Source of the DNA: DASSSQ01 sp963839285
Lineage (GTDB): Bacteria > Actinomycetota > Thermoleophilia > Gaiellales > Gaiellaceae
Length of the DNA: 64,000 nucleotides
Direction of reading: 5' to 3'
Assembly: GCA_963839285.1 (NCBI GenBank)
Contig: CAWIUN010000020.1
Coordinates: forward strand, 434,001-498,000
The notes below the pieces were generated by a model. It saw nothing but the letters and a program-made list of their open reading frames with translations. It searched no databases and was not told the DNA's origin. Below are positions 47,051-56,042 of this stretch, one piece after another. Position 1 is the first letter of the stretch; each line of letters opens with the position of its first letter. The position numbers and the translations under genes are program-made.

Positions 47051-47268
47051 CCCGAAGACGTCGGCTTGCGGCATGCCCGCAACCGGTGCGGGAGGCCCGT
47101 AGCCGGCGCCCGCGGCCTCGTCCCAGCCCGGGCGCGTAGGCCGCGCCGATGCCCTCCGACTGTCCGCGTCTCACGCTGTGATCGGCAACGCACCGGTGAC
47201 CGCGGGCAGAGCCAAGGGGCGGCGCCGGGTCGCGTGAGCGCACGGTAAATGGGAAAGGGGAGGACAAC

Positions 47269-47551
47269 ATGAAGCGGCTTGTGCTCATGGCTGGGCTGCT
47301 GACGCTTGCCTTTGCGGTCGTCGCCAGCACGGCGGCGGCGCACAACAGGCACCACGACCCGTTCGTGGCGGTCACCTACTGCGTCGACGGCATCGATCTC
47401 GTCGTCGAGAGCAGGGACGACCAGACCCTCGTCGGCGACGTGACGTACGCCGATGCCGCCGAGGCGGGCGGCTACTACACCTACCAGGAGCGGCACCAGA
47501 TCCTGTTCTGGTGGGGCCAGTGGCACGAGGTGACGGCGCTCGAAGGGCTAG
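47269..47551 (+). CDS. Small secreted protein of unknown function
   Basis: A signal peptide (MKRLVLMAGLLTLAFAVVAS, cleavage near TAAA) is followed by a His-rich start (HNRHHDPF) and a mature part of ~70 residues ending QILFWWGQWHEVTALE. A strong GGGGAGGA Shine-Dalgarno sequence precedes the ATG. In this frame there is no stop before the convergent gene, but a +1 shift near 47535 reaches TAG at 47549, and codon use worsens there, so I end the gene at that stop. The family is not recognised. Confidence 0.55.
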
Positions 47552-48249
47552 GCCGACTCGGCGACGCCGTGGACGACGGCCGCGGCGTCGCGCGTGATCG
47601 CGTCGCCGTGCCCGACGGCGGCGGTCTGCGGCTCGAGGGCCGCGAGCCGGAGCAGCGAGGCCCGGTGCCTGCTCGGATTCAGGTTGAAGGCGCGCCAGCC
47701 GGGGCAGAGAGCCGGCCAGGTCGCGACCGCGTCGCCGGCGATCAGGAACCGCCGCTCCGGCCACCAGAAGGCGAGGTGACCGGGCGAGTGGCCGGGCGCG
47801 TGCAGCACCTGCAGCGGCCCGAGCGCGTCGCCGTCCGCGATCGCCTCGTCGACCGGGCAGGGGACGTGGCGCGGCCGGTTGAAGCGGAGGCCGAGCTGGA
47901 AGGGCACGAGGCGCAGCGACTGCTGCGGGAGCAGCGAGGCGGGCTGCGCCCGTCGCTCGCCGGCGACGATGTCCGCCTCCCAGGCGTGCGCGTGGACGGT
48001 CGCGCCGGTGGCGCGCTTGAGGGCGGCGAGCCCGCCGAGGTGGGAGCGGTGCGCGTGCGTGATCCCGATCCGCTTCAGGTCGGACGGCGAGCGCCCGAGC
48101 CGGTCGATCGCCTCGAGGACGAGGTGCGCGTCCGTCTCGAAGAGCGTGTCGACGAGCGTCAGCTCGCCGCCGTCCTCGAGCAGGAAGGCGTGGACGTGCC
48201 CGCCCTTGCCGTCGCCGAGGCTGTGGACGCCGGGCGCGAGCTCGATCAC
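47548..48249 (-). CDS. Metallo-beta-lactamase-fold hydrolase with altered metal motif
   Basis: 233 residues of the glyoxalase II-like type. The first zinc motif reads THAHRSHLGG, that is HxHxSH, instead of HxHxDH. Later ligands look normal: HAPGHSPGHLAFWW, LIAGDAVATWP and VGHGDAI. The Asp-to-Ser change should remove a ligand of the second metal, and at codon level (TCC for GAC) it needs more than one base change, so it is not a simple sequencing error. GTG at 48249 overlaps the stop of the upstream alpha-dioxygenase gene (GTGA), implying joint action. Confidence 0.8.
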   Translation of the reverse strand: MIELAPGVHSLGDGKGGHVHAFLLEDGGELTLVDTLFETDAHLVLEAIDRLGRSPSDLKRIGITHAHRSHLGGLAALKRATGATVHAHAWEADIVAGERRAQPASLLPQQSLRLVPFQLGLRFNRPRHVPCPVDEAIADGDALGPLQVLHAPGHSPGHLAFWWPERRFLIAGDAVATWPALCPGWRAFNLNPSRHRASLLRLAALEPQTAAVGHGDAITRDAAAVVHGVAESA

Positions 48250-50087
48250 GTCTGCTCGACCGGATCGGCGGCCTGCGCGGACGACGCCGCGGCCGCGCCG
48301 GCCGGCACCCGCCTCCAGGGCGCGAACGGGTTCGCGACGCCCTCGAGCGCGGGCGCGAGCTGCGGGAAGTGGCGCAGCAGCACGGTCCGCATCGTGTTCT
48401 GCTCGACCCAGTCGAAGCCCGCCCGCGTGTAGACCTCGGGCCGGTAGTCGTCGGTGAAGAAGCGGTCCGCCTCGAGCCGCCGCGAGGCCATCAGCACGAA
48501 GATGCGGAAGGCCGTGTCGCAGAAGCCGAACCCCCGCGGCTTCGGCTCGGCGTAGAGGCCGACGAGCAGGTCGACCCGCTCGACGTCGCCGTAGACGCGG
48601 CGCAGCTCGGCCGCGGTCGCGGCGTCGCCGCCCGCCAGCTCCTCGAAGCTCTCGACCGGCTGCAGGTGGACGAGCCGGCGGAACTCGTTGTAGCGGGGCA
48701 CGCCGCGCTCGCGGACGCGGAGCACGTCGATCGCCGCCAGGTCGAGCAGCTCGCCGTCCGGGCGGTCGAAGCGCTGCAGGAAGCGCGGGTAGTTGTGGAG
48801 CGAGATCGCGCCGGGGTGGGAGACGCCGAACGAGTAGAGGGCGTCCGGGAGCGGGATCTGCTCGAGGCACTCGCGGACGTGCAGCGCGTTCAGCTCGGGG
48901 AAGGTGCGCTCGGCGAGGACGCGGTCGTCGGCGGCCGAGCGGAAGGTGTAGTCGTCGGCGATCAGCGGGTGCATGCGGTAGACGGCGACGAACTCCTCGG
49001 TCAGCGAGTAGGGGACGCCGAAGAGCGCCTTCTTCGAGCCGGGGATGCCGTGCACGACCTCGAAGCGCGTCCGCCGGCCGAAGCGGCGGGCGAAGCGCTC
49101 GCCGAGCAGGCCGTACCAGTTCGCCCGGAGCGCCCGCACGGTCGTCGGGTGGGCGATGATCGCCGGCGTCCAGTCGACGGTGTGGATCTTCGCCATCAGC
49201 GCCGCGTTCACGAGCCGCGCCTTCCGGTAGAGCTCCTCGTCGTCGAGCTCCGGGTACTCGGCGTGCAGCCGGTCGCAGATCGCGTTGTGCTCGAGCATGA
49301 AGAGCCCGTGCAGGAGCGCGAGCCCGACCCAGAAGTTGCCGGCGACGCCGCGCAGGTCGACGTGCTGCTCGACGTCCGCCGGCAGCAGGCCGGTCGGCTC
49401 GACGCGCAGGCGCCCGTGCTGCCCGGAGCGGATCGCGCGCGCGAAGTCCGCGTCGCCGCCGTAGATCTGCGAGCCGTCCCACCAGTGCGTGTCGCCGGTG
49501 ACGAACGTCGGCGGCCCGTCCGCGTCCGCGCTCGGGTCGCGGCGGGTCCGCTGGATCTCCATCGGGTGCCGCGGCCAGGGGTCGTCCGCCTCGAGCTCGA
49601 CCCGCCAGGGGTTCTCCGCCTCGTTCTGGCCGTGGCTGAACCAGTCGTGCACCTCGAACTGGATCCAGGCGGCCGCGAGCAGGTTCAGCGTCGTCGCCGG
49701 CCGGAACGTGTCGCGGGTCATCAGCTCGAGGCTGATCCGGCGCGGATTCGGGTCGAGCAGCCGCGCCTCGGGCTCCGGATAGGCGCGATCGAGCGGGACG
49801 TTGCGGCCGAAGCGGCTGCCCCGGGCGCCCATCAACGGCTCGTCGAGGTCGTTGTAGGTGCCGTCGATCGTCCGCGCGGTCAGGTGGTCGGCGTGCTCGA
49901 AGTCGTCCGCGGGCGGGCGGTCGAGCGGTCCGCGGCCGGAGTCGTAGAGGTTGCGCGCGCGCAGCCGGAAGCGGATCCCGAGCAGGACGACCATCCCGAG
50001 CGGCCACGGGAGCCGGTCCCAGCCGCGGCGGTGGTCGACGGCCTCCGTCAGCGAGCTGTAGAGGCGGGAGAGGAAGGACTGAGGCAT
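48246..50087 (-). CDS. Heme peroxidase superfamily protein, fatty-acid alpha-dioxygenase-like
   Basis: 613 residues. It matches plant alpha-dioxygenases (alpha-DOX) along its length. The distal His is in WIQFEVHDWFSHG (H147). The EHN block is LFMLEHNAICDRL, and AKIHTVDWTPAI and RANWYGLLG follow. VYRMH (residues 369-373) carries the catalytic Tyr and proximal heme His. VPRYNEFRR and RIFVLMASRRLEADRFFTDD are near the C-terminus. Alpha-DOX adds oxygen to carbon 2 of fatty acids to give 2-hydroperoxides. No signal peptide; a hydrophobic stretch at residues 28-39 may associate with membranes. ATG at 50087 follows AAGGAG. Coupled to the downstream metallo-beta-lactamase-fold gene. Confidence 0.88.
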   Translation of the reverse strand: MPQSFLSRLYSSLTEAVDHRRGWDRLPWPLGMVVLLGIRFRLRARNLYDSGRGPLDRPPADDFEHADHLTARTIDGTYNDLDEPLMGARGSRFGRNVPLDRAYPEPEARLLDPNPRRISLELMTRDTFRPATTLNLLAAAWIQFEVHDWFSHGQNEAENPWRVELEADDPWPRHPMEIQRTRRDPSADADGPPTFVTGDTHWWDGSQIYGGDADFARAIRSGQHGRLRVEPTGLLPADVEQHVDLRGVAGNFWVGLALLHGLFMLEHNAICDRLHAEYPELDDEELYRKARLVNAALMAKIHTVDWTPAIIAHPTTVRALRANWYGLLGERFARRFGRRTRFEVVHGIPGSKKALFGVPYSLTEEFVAVYRMHPLIADDYTFRSAADDRVLAERTFPELNALHVRECLEQIPLPDALYSFGVSHPGAISLHNYPRFLQRFDRPDGELLDLAAIDVLRVRERGVPRYNEFRRLVHLQPVESFEELAGGDAATAAELRRVYGDVERVDLLVGLYAEPKPRGFGFCDTAFRIFVLMASRRLEADRFFTDDYRPEVYTRAGFDWVEQNTMRTVLLRHFPQLAPALEGVANPFAPWRRVPAGAAAASSAQAADPVEQT

Positions 50088-50216
50088 GCGTGGGCTCCTT
50101 CGCGTGGCGGCGTCGTCGGTCCCGGTCCTGCCGCCGGACGGGAGTCCTGCAGGTCGATCGTGGCCCGGCCGCGCGCGGGCGTCAAGGGATCGCGTCGACG
50201 GACGGGCCGCCCGACG

Positions 50217-50222
50217 TAGAAT
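50217..50222 (+). promoter_or_regulatory. -10 box of dapA (leaderless type)
   Basis: TAGAAT lies 6 nt before ATG at 50229, with no Shine-Dalgarno sequence. Confidence 0.45.
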
Positions 50223-50228
50223 CGGCCC

Positions 50229-51107
50229 ATGCTCGGCGAGGTGCTGACCGCGATCGTGACGCCGTTCTGCCCGGACGGCTCGGTCGACTGGGACGCCTAC
50301 CGGGCGCTGGCGCGGCACCTGGTCGAGAACGGCTCCGACGGCATCGTCGTCGCCGGCACGACCGGCGAGGCGCCGACCCTCGACGACGACGAGCGGCTCG
50401 AGCTCGTCCGGATCGCCGTGGACGAGGTCGGCCGCGACGCGACCGTCGTCGCCGGCACGGGCACGTACTCGACCGCGCACTCGGTGCACCTGACGCGGCT
50501 CGCGCACGAGGCGGGCGCCGACGCGATGCTCGTCGTGACGCCGTACTACAACAAGCCGCAGCCCGCCGGGATCGTCGCGCACTTCGAGGCGGTCGCGGCC
50601 GCCACCGACAGGCCCGTCGTCGTCTACAACATCCCGGCCCGCGTCGTGCTCAACATCGAGCCGGAGACGATCGCGCGGCTCGGCGAGATCGAGAACGTCA
50701 CCGCCGTCAAGCAGGCGAACCCCGACCTCGAGCAGGCGCGGCGGATCGTCGAGCTCGGCCTCGACCTCTACGCCGGCGACGACGACCTGATCCTGCCGTT
50801 CCTCGAGCTCGGCGGCCGCGGCGGGATCTGCGTCCACACGCACCTCGTCGGCCCGCAGGTGGCCGAGCTCGTCGGCCGCTGGCGCGAGGGCGACCACGAG
50901 GGCGCCGCACGGCTGAACGAGGAGCTGGCGCCGGCGCTCGAGATCCTCAAGGTCGTCGTCAACCCGGTCGCGGTCAAGGCGGCCCTGCGCCTGCTCGGCC
51001 GCGACGTCGGCGGCCACCGGCTCCCGCTCGTCGCGGCGACGCCCGAGCAGGTCGACCGCATCCGCGGCCTGCTCGCCCGCCAGGGACTGCTCGCCGCCGC
51101 GGCCTAG
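50229..51107 (+). CDS. dapA: 4-hydroxy-tetrahydrodipicolinate synthase
   Basis: 292 residues, aldolase-type barrel; condenses pyruvate with aspartate semialdehyde. The motifs VVAGTTGEAPTLDDDER, VTPYYNKPQPAGIVAHF, VYNIPARV (Tyr) and the Schiff-base Lys in VTAVKQANPDLEQA are intact. With dapB 3 kb upstream it belongs to lysine and peptidoglycan precursor synthesis. Divergent from the alpha-dioxygenase gene. Confidence 0.94.
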   Translation: MLGEVLTAIVTPFCPDGSVDWDAYRALARHLVENGSDGIVVAGTTGEAPTLDDDERLELVRIAVDEVGRDATVVAGTGTYSTAHSVHLTRLAHEAGADAMLVVTPYYNKPQPAGIVAHFEAVAAATDRPVVVYNIPARVVLNIEPETIARLGEIENVTAVKQANPDLEQARRIVELGLDLYAGDDDLILPFLELGGRGGICVHTHLVGPQVAELVGRWREGDHEGAARLNEELAPALEILKVVVNPVAVKAALRLLGRDVGGHRLPLVAATPEQVDRIRGLLARQGLLAAAA

Positions 51108-51149
51108 CGACCGGAGCCCTCGTCGCCGGACCGCCGGCACGCCCGCGGC

Positions 51150-51155
51150 TAGACT
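51150..51155 (+). promoter_or_regulatory. -10 box of rnj (leaderless type)
   Basis: TAGACT lies 7 nt before ATG at 51163. Confidence 0.45.
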
Positions 51156-51162
51156 GCCGCGG

Positions 51163-52821
51163 ATGGCAGACGACCGGACGCTACGGATCATCCCGCTGGG
51201 CGGGCTCGGCGAGGTGGGCAAGAACATGACCGTCTACGAGCTCGGCGACGACACGCTCGTCGTCGACGCCGGCATCGCCTTCCCCCGCGACGAGCACCTC
51301 GGCGTCGACCTGATCCTGCCGGACATCTCGTACCTGCGGGACAAGGGCCGGATCCGCGCCGTCCTGCTCACGCACGCCCACGAGGACCACGTCGGCGGGC
51401 TGCCCTACCTGCTCCGCGAGGTGCAGGTCGACGAGATCTGGGGGACGCGGCTGACGCTCGGGCTCGTCAAGTCGAAGCTGGACGAGCACGGCCTCCTGCG
51501 CGCCGCCGAGCTGCGCGAGGCCGACCCGGACGCCGGCCCCGTCGAGATCGGCTCCTTCCGGGTCGAGTTCGTGCGGATGGCGCACTCGATCCCCGACTGC
51601 GTCTCCTACTTCTTCGAGACGGGCGCCGGCACCGTGCTCCACACCTCGGACTGGAAGCTCGACCACACGCCGATCGACGGGCTGCGCACCGACGTCGGCA
51701 AGCTGGCCGAGCTCGGCAACCGCGGCGTCGACCTGATGCTCGGCGACTCGACGAACGCCGAGATCCCCGGCTTCACGCGCTCGGAGCGGGTCGTCGGCGA
51801 GGCGTTCCGGCAGATCGTCCCGCAGCGGAGCGGCCGCATCCTCGTCACCTCCTTCGCCTCGAACGTCCACCGGATGCAGCAGGCGGTCGACGTCGCGCTG
51901 CAGACCGGGCGCAAGGTCGCGGTCGTCGGCCGCTCGATGCGCAAGAACATGAACATCGCGCGCAACCTCGGCTACATCGACGTCCCCGACGACACGCTCG
52001 TCCGCCCGGCCGACCTCGACGAGGTCCCGCCCGGCGAGCAGCTGATCCTCTGCACGGGCAGCCAGGGCGAGCCGATGTCCGCGATGACGCGGATCGCCTA
52101 CAACGACCATCCGGCGGTGCGGGTCGAGCGCGGCGACACGGTGATCATCTCCGCGCGCCCCGTCCCCGGGAACGAGCTGCGCGTGCACGACTCGATCAAC
52201 GAGCTGACCCGCTCGGGCGCGGAGGTGCTGCACGAGCTGAACGCCCCCGTCCACGTCTCCGGCCACGCCTGCCAGGAGGAGCTGCGGACGCTGCTCGCGC
52301 TCGTGCGGCCGAAGGCGCTGATGCCGATCCACGGCGAGATCCGCATGCAGGCGGCCCACGCCCGGCTCGGCCGGGACGCGGGCGTCCCTGCCGACGCGAT
52401 CCTGATCTGCGAGAACGGCAGCGTCGTCGAGCTCGAGCAGGGCCGCGCCCGGATCGTCGACTCGATCGGCTCCGGCGTCACCTTCGTCGACGGCCTCGGG
52501 GTCGGGGACATCTCCGACGTCGCCCTGCGCGACCGGCAGCACCTCGCCGAGGACGGCGTCCTGATCATCGTCGCGACGCTCTCCTCCCGGAACGGCCACC
52601 GCGCCAGCCCGCCGGAGCTGATCTTCCGCGGCTTCGGCGCCGACGCGCCGCTCGCCGACGAGATGCGCGGCGAGGCCGACCGGCTCCTGCGCCACTGCCT
52701 CGAGCAGCAGATCACCGAGATCAAGCTGCTGCAGGAGCACCTGCACGACGGCGTCGGCCAGCTCGTCTACGACCGCACCGGGCGGCGGCCGATGATCCTG
52801 CCCGTGCTCGTCGAGGTCTAG
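51163..52821 (+). CDS. rnj: Ribonuclease J
   Basis: 552 residues; 5' exonuclease/endonuclease of mRNA decay and rRNA maturation. Metallo-beta-lactamase domain with LLTHAHEDHVGGLPYLLRE, beta-CASP domain with GDSTNAEIPGFTRSERVVGE, SFASNVHRMQQAVDVA and CTGSQGEPMSAMTRIAYNDH, and the C-terminal HGEIRMQAAHARL and VSGHACQEELRTLL blocks. Often adjacent to dapA in Actinobacteria, as here. Confidence 0.95.
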   Translation: MADDRTLRIIPLGGLGEVGKNMTVYELGDDTLVVDAGIAFPRDEHLGVDLILPDISYLRDKGRIRAVLLTHAHEDHVGGLPYLLREVQVDEIWGTRLTLGLVKSKLDEHGLLRAAELREADPDAGPVEIGSFRVEFVRMAHSIPDCVSYFFETGAGTVLHTSDWKLDHTPIDGLRTDVGKLAELGNRGVDLMLGDSTNAEIPGFTRSERVVGEAFRQIVPQRSGRILVTSFASNVHRMQQAVDVALQTGRKVAVVGRSMRKNMNIARNLGYIDVPDDTLVRPADLDEVPPGEQLILCTGSQGEPMSAMTRIAYNDHPAVRVERGDTVIISARPVPGNELRVHDSINELTRSGAEVLHELNAPVHVSGHACQEELRTLLALVRPKALMPIHGEIRMQAAHARLGRDAGVPADAILICENGSVVELEQGRARIVDSIGSGVTFVDGLGVGDISDVALRDRQHLAEDGVLIIVATLSSRNGHRASPPELIFRGFGADAPLADEMRGEADRLLRHCLEQQITEIKLLQEHLHDGVGQLVYDRTGRRPMILPVLVEV

Positions 52822-52826
52822 CCGCC

Positions 52827-53385
52827 GTGAGCTCGACCGGCGTCGGGCCCGACTGGGCCGAGGTGATCGCAGGTCACGCGACGGTCGACGCGACCGGGCG
52901 GCGGCTGATCGCGCAGCTGCGCTCGTGCGAGGCGGCGTCGCTCGCGTTCTGCCGGCTGCTCGAGCGCTGGGCGCGCGGCGAGCCGGAGCCGTGCACGCCC
53001 GGGCCGGCGCCACGCGGCGCTGCGGCGGGCCGCCGAGCGGGTCGAGGTGGCGCTGACCGGCCTCGAGGAGCCGCTCGGGCGCTACCTGCTCGAGCTCCAG
53101 ACCGAGTTCGCCGAGGGCCGCTCGTGGTACGGCGAGCCGGGCGCGGGCGAGCTCGTCGCCTGGGAGCCGGTGCTGCAGAAGGCGGGCGTGCAGGTCGCGC
53201 CCGGGCGGGTGGCGCAGGTCTACCTCGAGCTCGCCGTGCTCGTGCGGGCGCTCGGCGGGCTCTCGGAGTCCGTGCGCTTCGGCGTCGAGGTCGACCGGAT
53301 GTCGCTCTGGGCGGGGCTCTTCGACCTGCGCGAGAACCTGTTCGCCCGGGCGGTCGAGGACCTGCGCGCGCTTGCCGCCGCCTGA
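52827..53385 (+). CDS. Protein of unknown function (frame break near 53012)
   Basis: About 185 residues, mostly helical. The first part reads DWAEVIAGHATVDATGRRLI and CEAASLAFCRLLERWARG. After a surplus base in GGGCCGGCGCC, it continues AALRRAAERVEVALTGLEEP, LELQTEFAEGRSWYGEPGAG and VAQVYLELAVLVRALGG. I do not recognise a domain. GTG start 5 nt after rnj; its 3' end overlaps the ribokinase gene, so it is likely part of that transcript. Confidence 0.6.
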
Positions 53386-54208
53386 CGCGCCCCTCGCGAG
53401 CCGGCCCGGCCTCACCGTCGTCGGGTCGGTCAACCTCGACCTCGTCGCGTTCTGCGAGCGGCTGCCGCGGCCCGGCGAGACGGTCACGGACGCGCGCTTC
53501 GAGCGGCACCCCGGCGGCAAGGGCGCCAACCAGGCGGTCGCGGCGGCGCGGCTCGGCGCCCGGGTGACGATGGTCGGCTGCGTCGGCCGCGACTCCCACG
53601 CCGAGGAGGCGCTCGCAGGGCTGCGCGAGGCCGGCGTCGAGCTCGAGCTCGAGACGGCCGCCGACGAGGCGACCGGCGTCGCGCTGATCACCGTCGACGC
53701 CGCCGGCGAGAACGCGATCGTCGTCGCGCCGGGCGCGAACGGCCGGCTGAGGCCCCGGCGCGTCGAGGGCGCCGTCCTCTGCCAGCTCGAGATCCCGGAC
53801 GAGGTCGTGCTCGAGGCCCGCCGCGGCGCGTCGTTTCTCTGCCTGAACGCGGCGCCGGCGCGGCCGGTCGAGGTCGAGCCCGACCTGCTCGTCGTCAACC
53901 GCTGGGAGGCGGAGGCCTCGCGGATCCGCGCAGGCCTGACCGCGGTGACGCTCGGCGCCGAGGGCGCGATCCTGCTCGAGCAGGGGGAGGAGGTCTGCCG
54001 CGCCCGCCCGCCGCGGGTCGAGGCCGTCGACGGGACCGCCGCCGGCGACGCCTTCACCGCCTGCCTGCTCGTCTCGCTGCTCGAGGGCCGCGGGCGGGAG
54101 GAGGCGCTGCGCCGGGCCTGCGCGGCGGGGGCGCTCGCCGCCTCGCGGCGGGGCGCGCAGCCGTCGCTGCCGACCGCCGCCGACGTGGACGCGATACTGC
54201 GCGCCTGA
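53372..54208 (+). CDS. rbsK: Ribokinase (PfkB family)
   Basis: 278 residues. Sugar-binding GSVNLDLVAFCERLPRPGET and HPGGKGANQAVAAARLGARV, later VTLGAEGAILLEQGE, and the catalytic/anion-hole DGTAAGDAFTACLL with the base Asp. Phosphorylates ribose or a similar sugar. TTG at 53372 overlaps the previous gene. The next gene, a nucleoside hydrolase, releases ribose, which fits. Slightly shorter than the usual ~300 residues. Confidence 0.82.
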   Translation: MPPPDAPLASRPGLTVVGSVNLDLVAFCERLPRPGETVTDARFERHPGGKGANQAVAAARLGARVTMVGCVGRDSHAEEALAGLREAGVELELETAADEATGVALITVDAAGENAIVVAPGANGRLRPRRVEGAVLCQLEIPDEVVLEARRGASFLCLNAAPARPVEVEPDLLVVNRWEAEASRIRAGLTAVTLGAEGAILLEQGEEVCRARPPRVEAVDGTAAGDAFTACLLVSLLEGRGREEALRRACAAGALAASRRGAQPSLPTAADVDAILRA

Positions 54209-55135
54209 TGCCGACGCCGATCCTGCTCGACTGCGACCCGGGGCACGACGACGCCTTCGCGCTCCTGCTCGCGCTCGCGAGCCCGGAGCTCGAGCTCGTC
54301 GGCGTCACCACGGTCGCGGGCAACCAGACCGTCGAGAAGACGACCGCGAACGCGCTGCGGCTGCTCGAGTTCGTCGGCCGCGAGGTCCCCGTGGCGCGCG
54401 GGGCGGAGCGGCCGCTCGTCCGCGAGCCCTACGTCGCCGACTACGTCCACGGCGAGACCGGTCTCGACGGGCCCGACCTGCCGCCGCCGTCCACCGTGCC
54501 CGTGGCCGGGCACGCGGTCGACTTCCTCGCCCGCGCGATCCGCGAGCGGGAGGGAGCGGCTGACGCTCGTCCCCACCGGGCCGCTGACGAACGTGGCGCT
54601 CCTGCTCGCGCTGCATCCGGACGCGCGGCCGGAGCGGATCGTCCTGATGGGCGGCGCGGTCGGCGAGGGGAACGTCACGCCCGCCGCCGAGTTCAACGTC
54701 TGGGCCGACCCGGAGGCGGCGAGCCGCGTCTTCGGAAGCGGCATCCCGATCACGATGATCGGGCTCGACGTCACCCACCGCGCGCTGATCACCCGCGACC
54801 ACGCCGAGCGCCTGCGCGGCTCCGGCCGCGTCGGCGCGATGGCGGCCGAGCTGCTCGACTTCTACCAGCGCTTCCACGGCCGCCACTACCCCGAGTTCGG
54901 CGGCGGCTCGCCGCTGCACGACCCGGTCGCGGTCGCCCACGTCTTCCGGCCCGGCCTCGTCGAGACCCGCCCGGCGTTCGTCGAGGTCGACTGCGGCTGG
55001 GAGCAGGGCCGCGGGCGCACGAACGTCCACCTGCGCGGCCGCAGCGGGCGCGAGCCGAACGCCGAGGTCGGCGTCGGCATCGACGGCGAGGCCTTCGCGG
55101 AGCTACTGCTCGAGCGCGTCGGGTCGCTCGGGTAG
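54208..55135 (+). CDS. Inosine-uridine-type nucleoside hydrolase (frame break near 54553)
   Basis: About 309 residues; splits nucleosides to ribose and base. The calcium site LLDCDPGHDDAFALLLAL is at the N-terminus. LTLVPTGPLTNVALLLAL, IVLMGGAVGEGNVTPAAEFN, VWADPEAA, MIGLDVTHRALI and the late LHDPVAVAHVF are intact. A surplus G in GGGAGGGAGC breaks the frame. Start overlaps the ribokinase stop (TGATG). Its 3' end overlaps the convergent CtaG-like gene by 33 nt. Confidence 0.88.
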
Positions 55136-55984
55136 GCCCTCGAGCGCCAGCGGCCGCGGCATCCGGGCGACGAGCACGAGCGTCAGGCAGACGAAGGCGA
55201 GCAGCTGCTCGACCGTCATCACGACGCCGGCCCAGTGCTGGTCGGAGAGCGCCGAGAGGCCGAGCAGGCGCTCGTCCTGGCGCACGTAGAAGCCGTAGTG
55301 GGCGGTCGAGTCGAAGAGGATCAGGTGCGTGGAGAGGTTGCCGAGCATGAAGAGGCCCCAGGCGTAGAAGATCCGGCCCGCGTCGGTGAGCGCGCCGCGC
55401 CGGGCCGGGTCGACGAGCACGGCCCAGACGAGCGTGCCGGCGAGGACGAAGCTGGCGTGCTCGAGGTCGTGGACGCGCTCGTGCGCGAGCGCGAAGTCGT
55501 AGGCGGCGGGCACGTGCCAGGCCGCCGTCACCGCCGTCCAGAGCGAGAACGCGACCACCGGCCGGAGCAGCACGCGGCCGAGCGCGCGCAGCGGCGCCGA
55601 GGCGGCGAGCGGCCGCAGCACCGCGGGCGGCAGCAGGAAGAAGAGGAGCGGCCCGCGCAGCGCGACGAGCGCGAGCGCCGGCGCGACGTCGCCGATCAGC
55701 ACGTGCTCGAGCATGTGCGCCGAGAGCAGGTACTCGTCGGCGACCGCGTCGAGCGGCGAGACGAGCGGCAGCACCCCGGCGGCGAGCGCGAGCCCGTAGA
55801 GGAGCGGGCGGTCCCAGCCGGCGTGGCCGGGGCTGCGCCGCCGCAGGCGGACGAAGCCCTGCGCGAAGAGGAGCGCCGCGACGAGCGCGAGCCCGACCGG
55901 CACCGGCTGGAGGCTCCAGGCGCTCCAGAGCCGGTCGACCGGGACGGCGTCGCCGTGGGCCAGGAGCAGGCGGACGGGCGGCAT
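55103..55984 (-). CDS. CtaG-like cytochrome c oxidase assembly membrane protein
   Basis: 293 residues with about seven membrane helices, of the caa3_CtaG family implicated in copper delivery to cytochrome c oxidase. Conserved His-rich stretches are YLLSAHMLEHVLIGDVAP, AWHVPAAYDFALAHERVHDLEHASF and SDQHWAGVVMTVEQLL. No oxidase genes are in the window. ATG at 55984 lies 6 nt from a TACGCT box. Confidence 0.82.
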   Translation of the reverse strand: MPPVRLLLAHGDAVPVDRLWSAWSLQPVPVGLALVAALLFAQGFVRLRRRSPGHAGWDRPLLYGLALAAGVLPLVSPLDAVADEYLLSAHMLEHVLIGDVAPALALVALRGPLLFFLLPPAVLRPLAASAPLRALGRVLLRPVVAFSLWTAVTAAWHVPAAYDFALAHERVHDLEHASFVLAGTLVWAVLVDPARRGALTDAGRIFYAWGLFMLGNLSTHLILFDSTAHYGFYVRQDERLLGLSALSDQHWAGVVMTVEQLLAFVCLTLVLVARMPRPLALEGLPERPDALEQ

Positions 55985-55990
55985 CGGGGC

Positions 55991-55996
55991 AGCGTA
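55991..55996 (-). promoter_or_regulatory. -10 box of CtaG-like gene (leaderless type)
   Basis: TACGCT lies 6 nt before ATG at 55984. Confidence 0.4.
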
Positions 55997-56042
55997 GCCC
56001 GGCGCGGGGAGGAGGCTCCGCCGCCCCGGCGAAACCCCGCTC

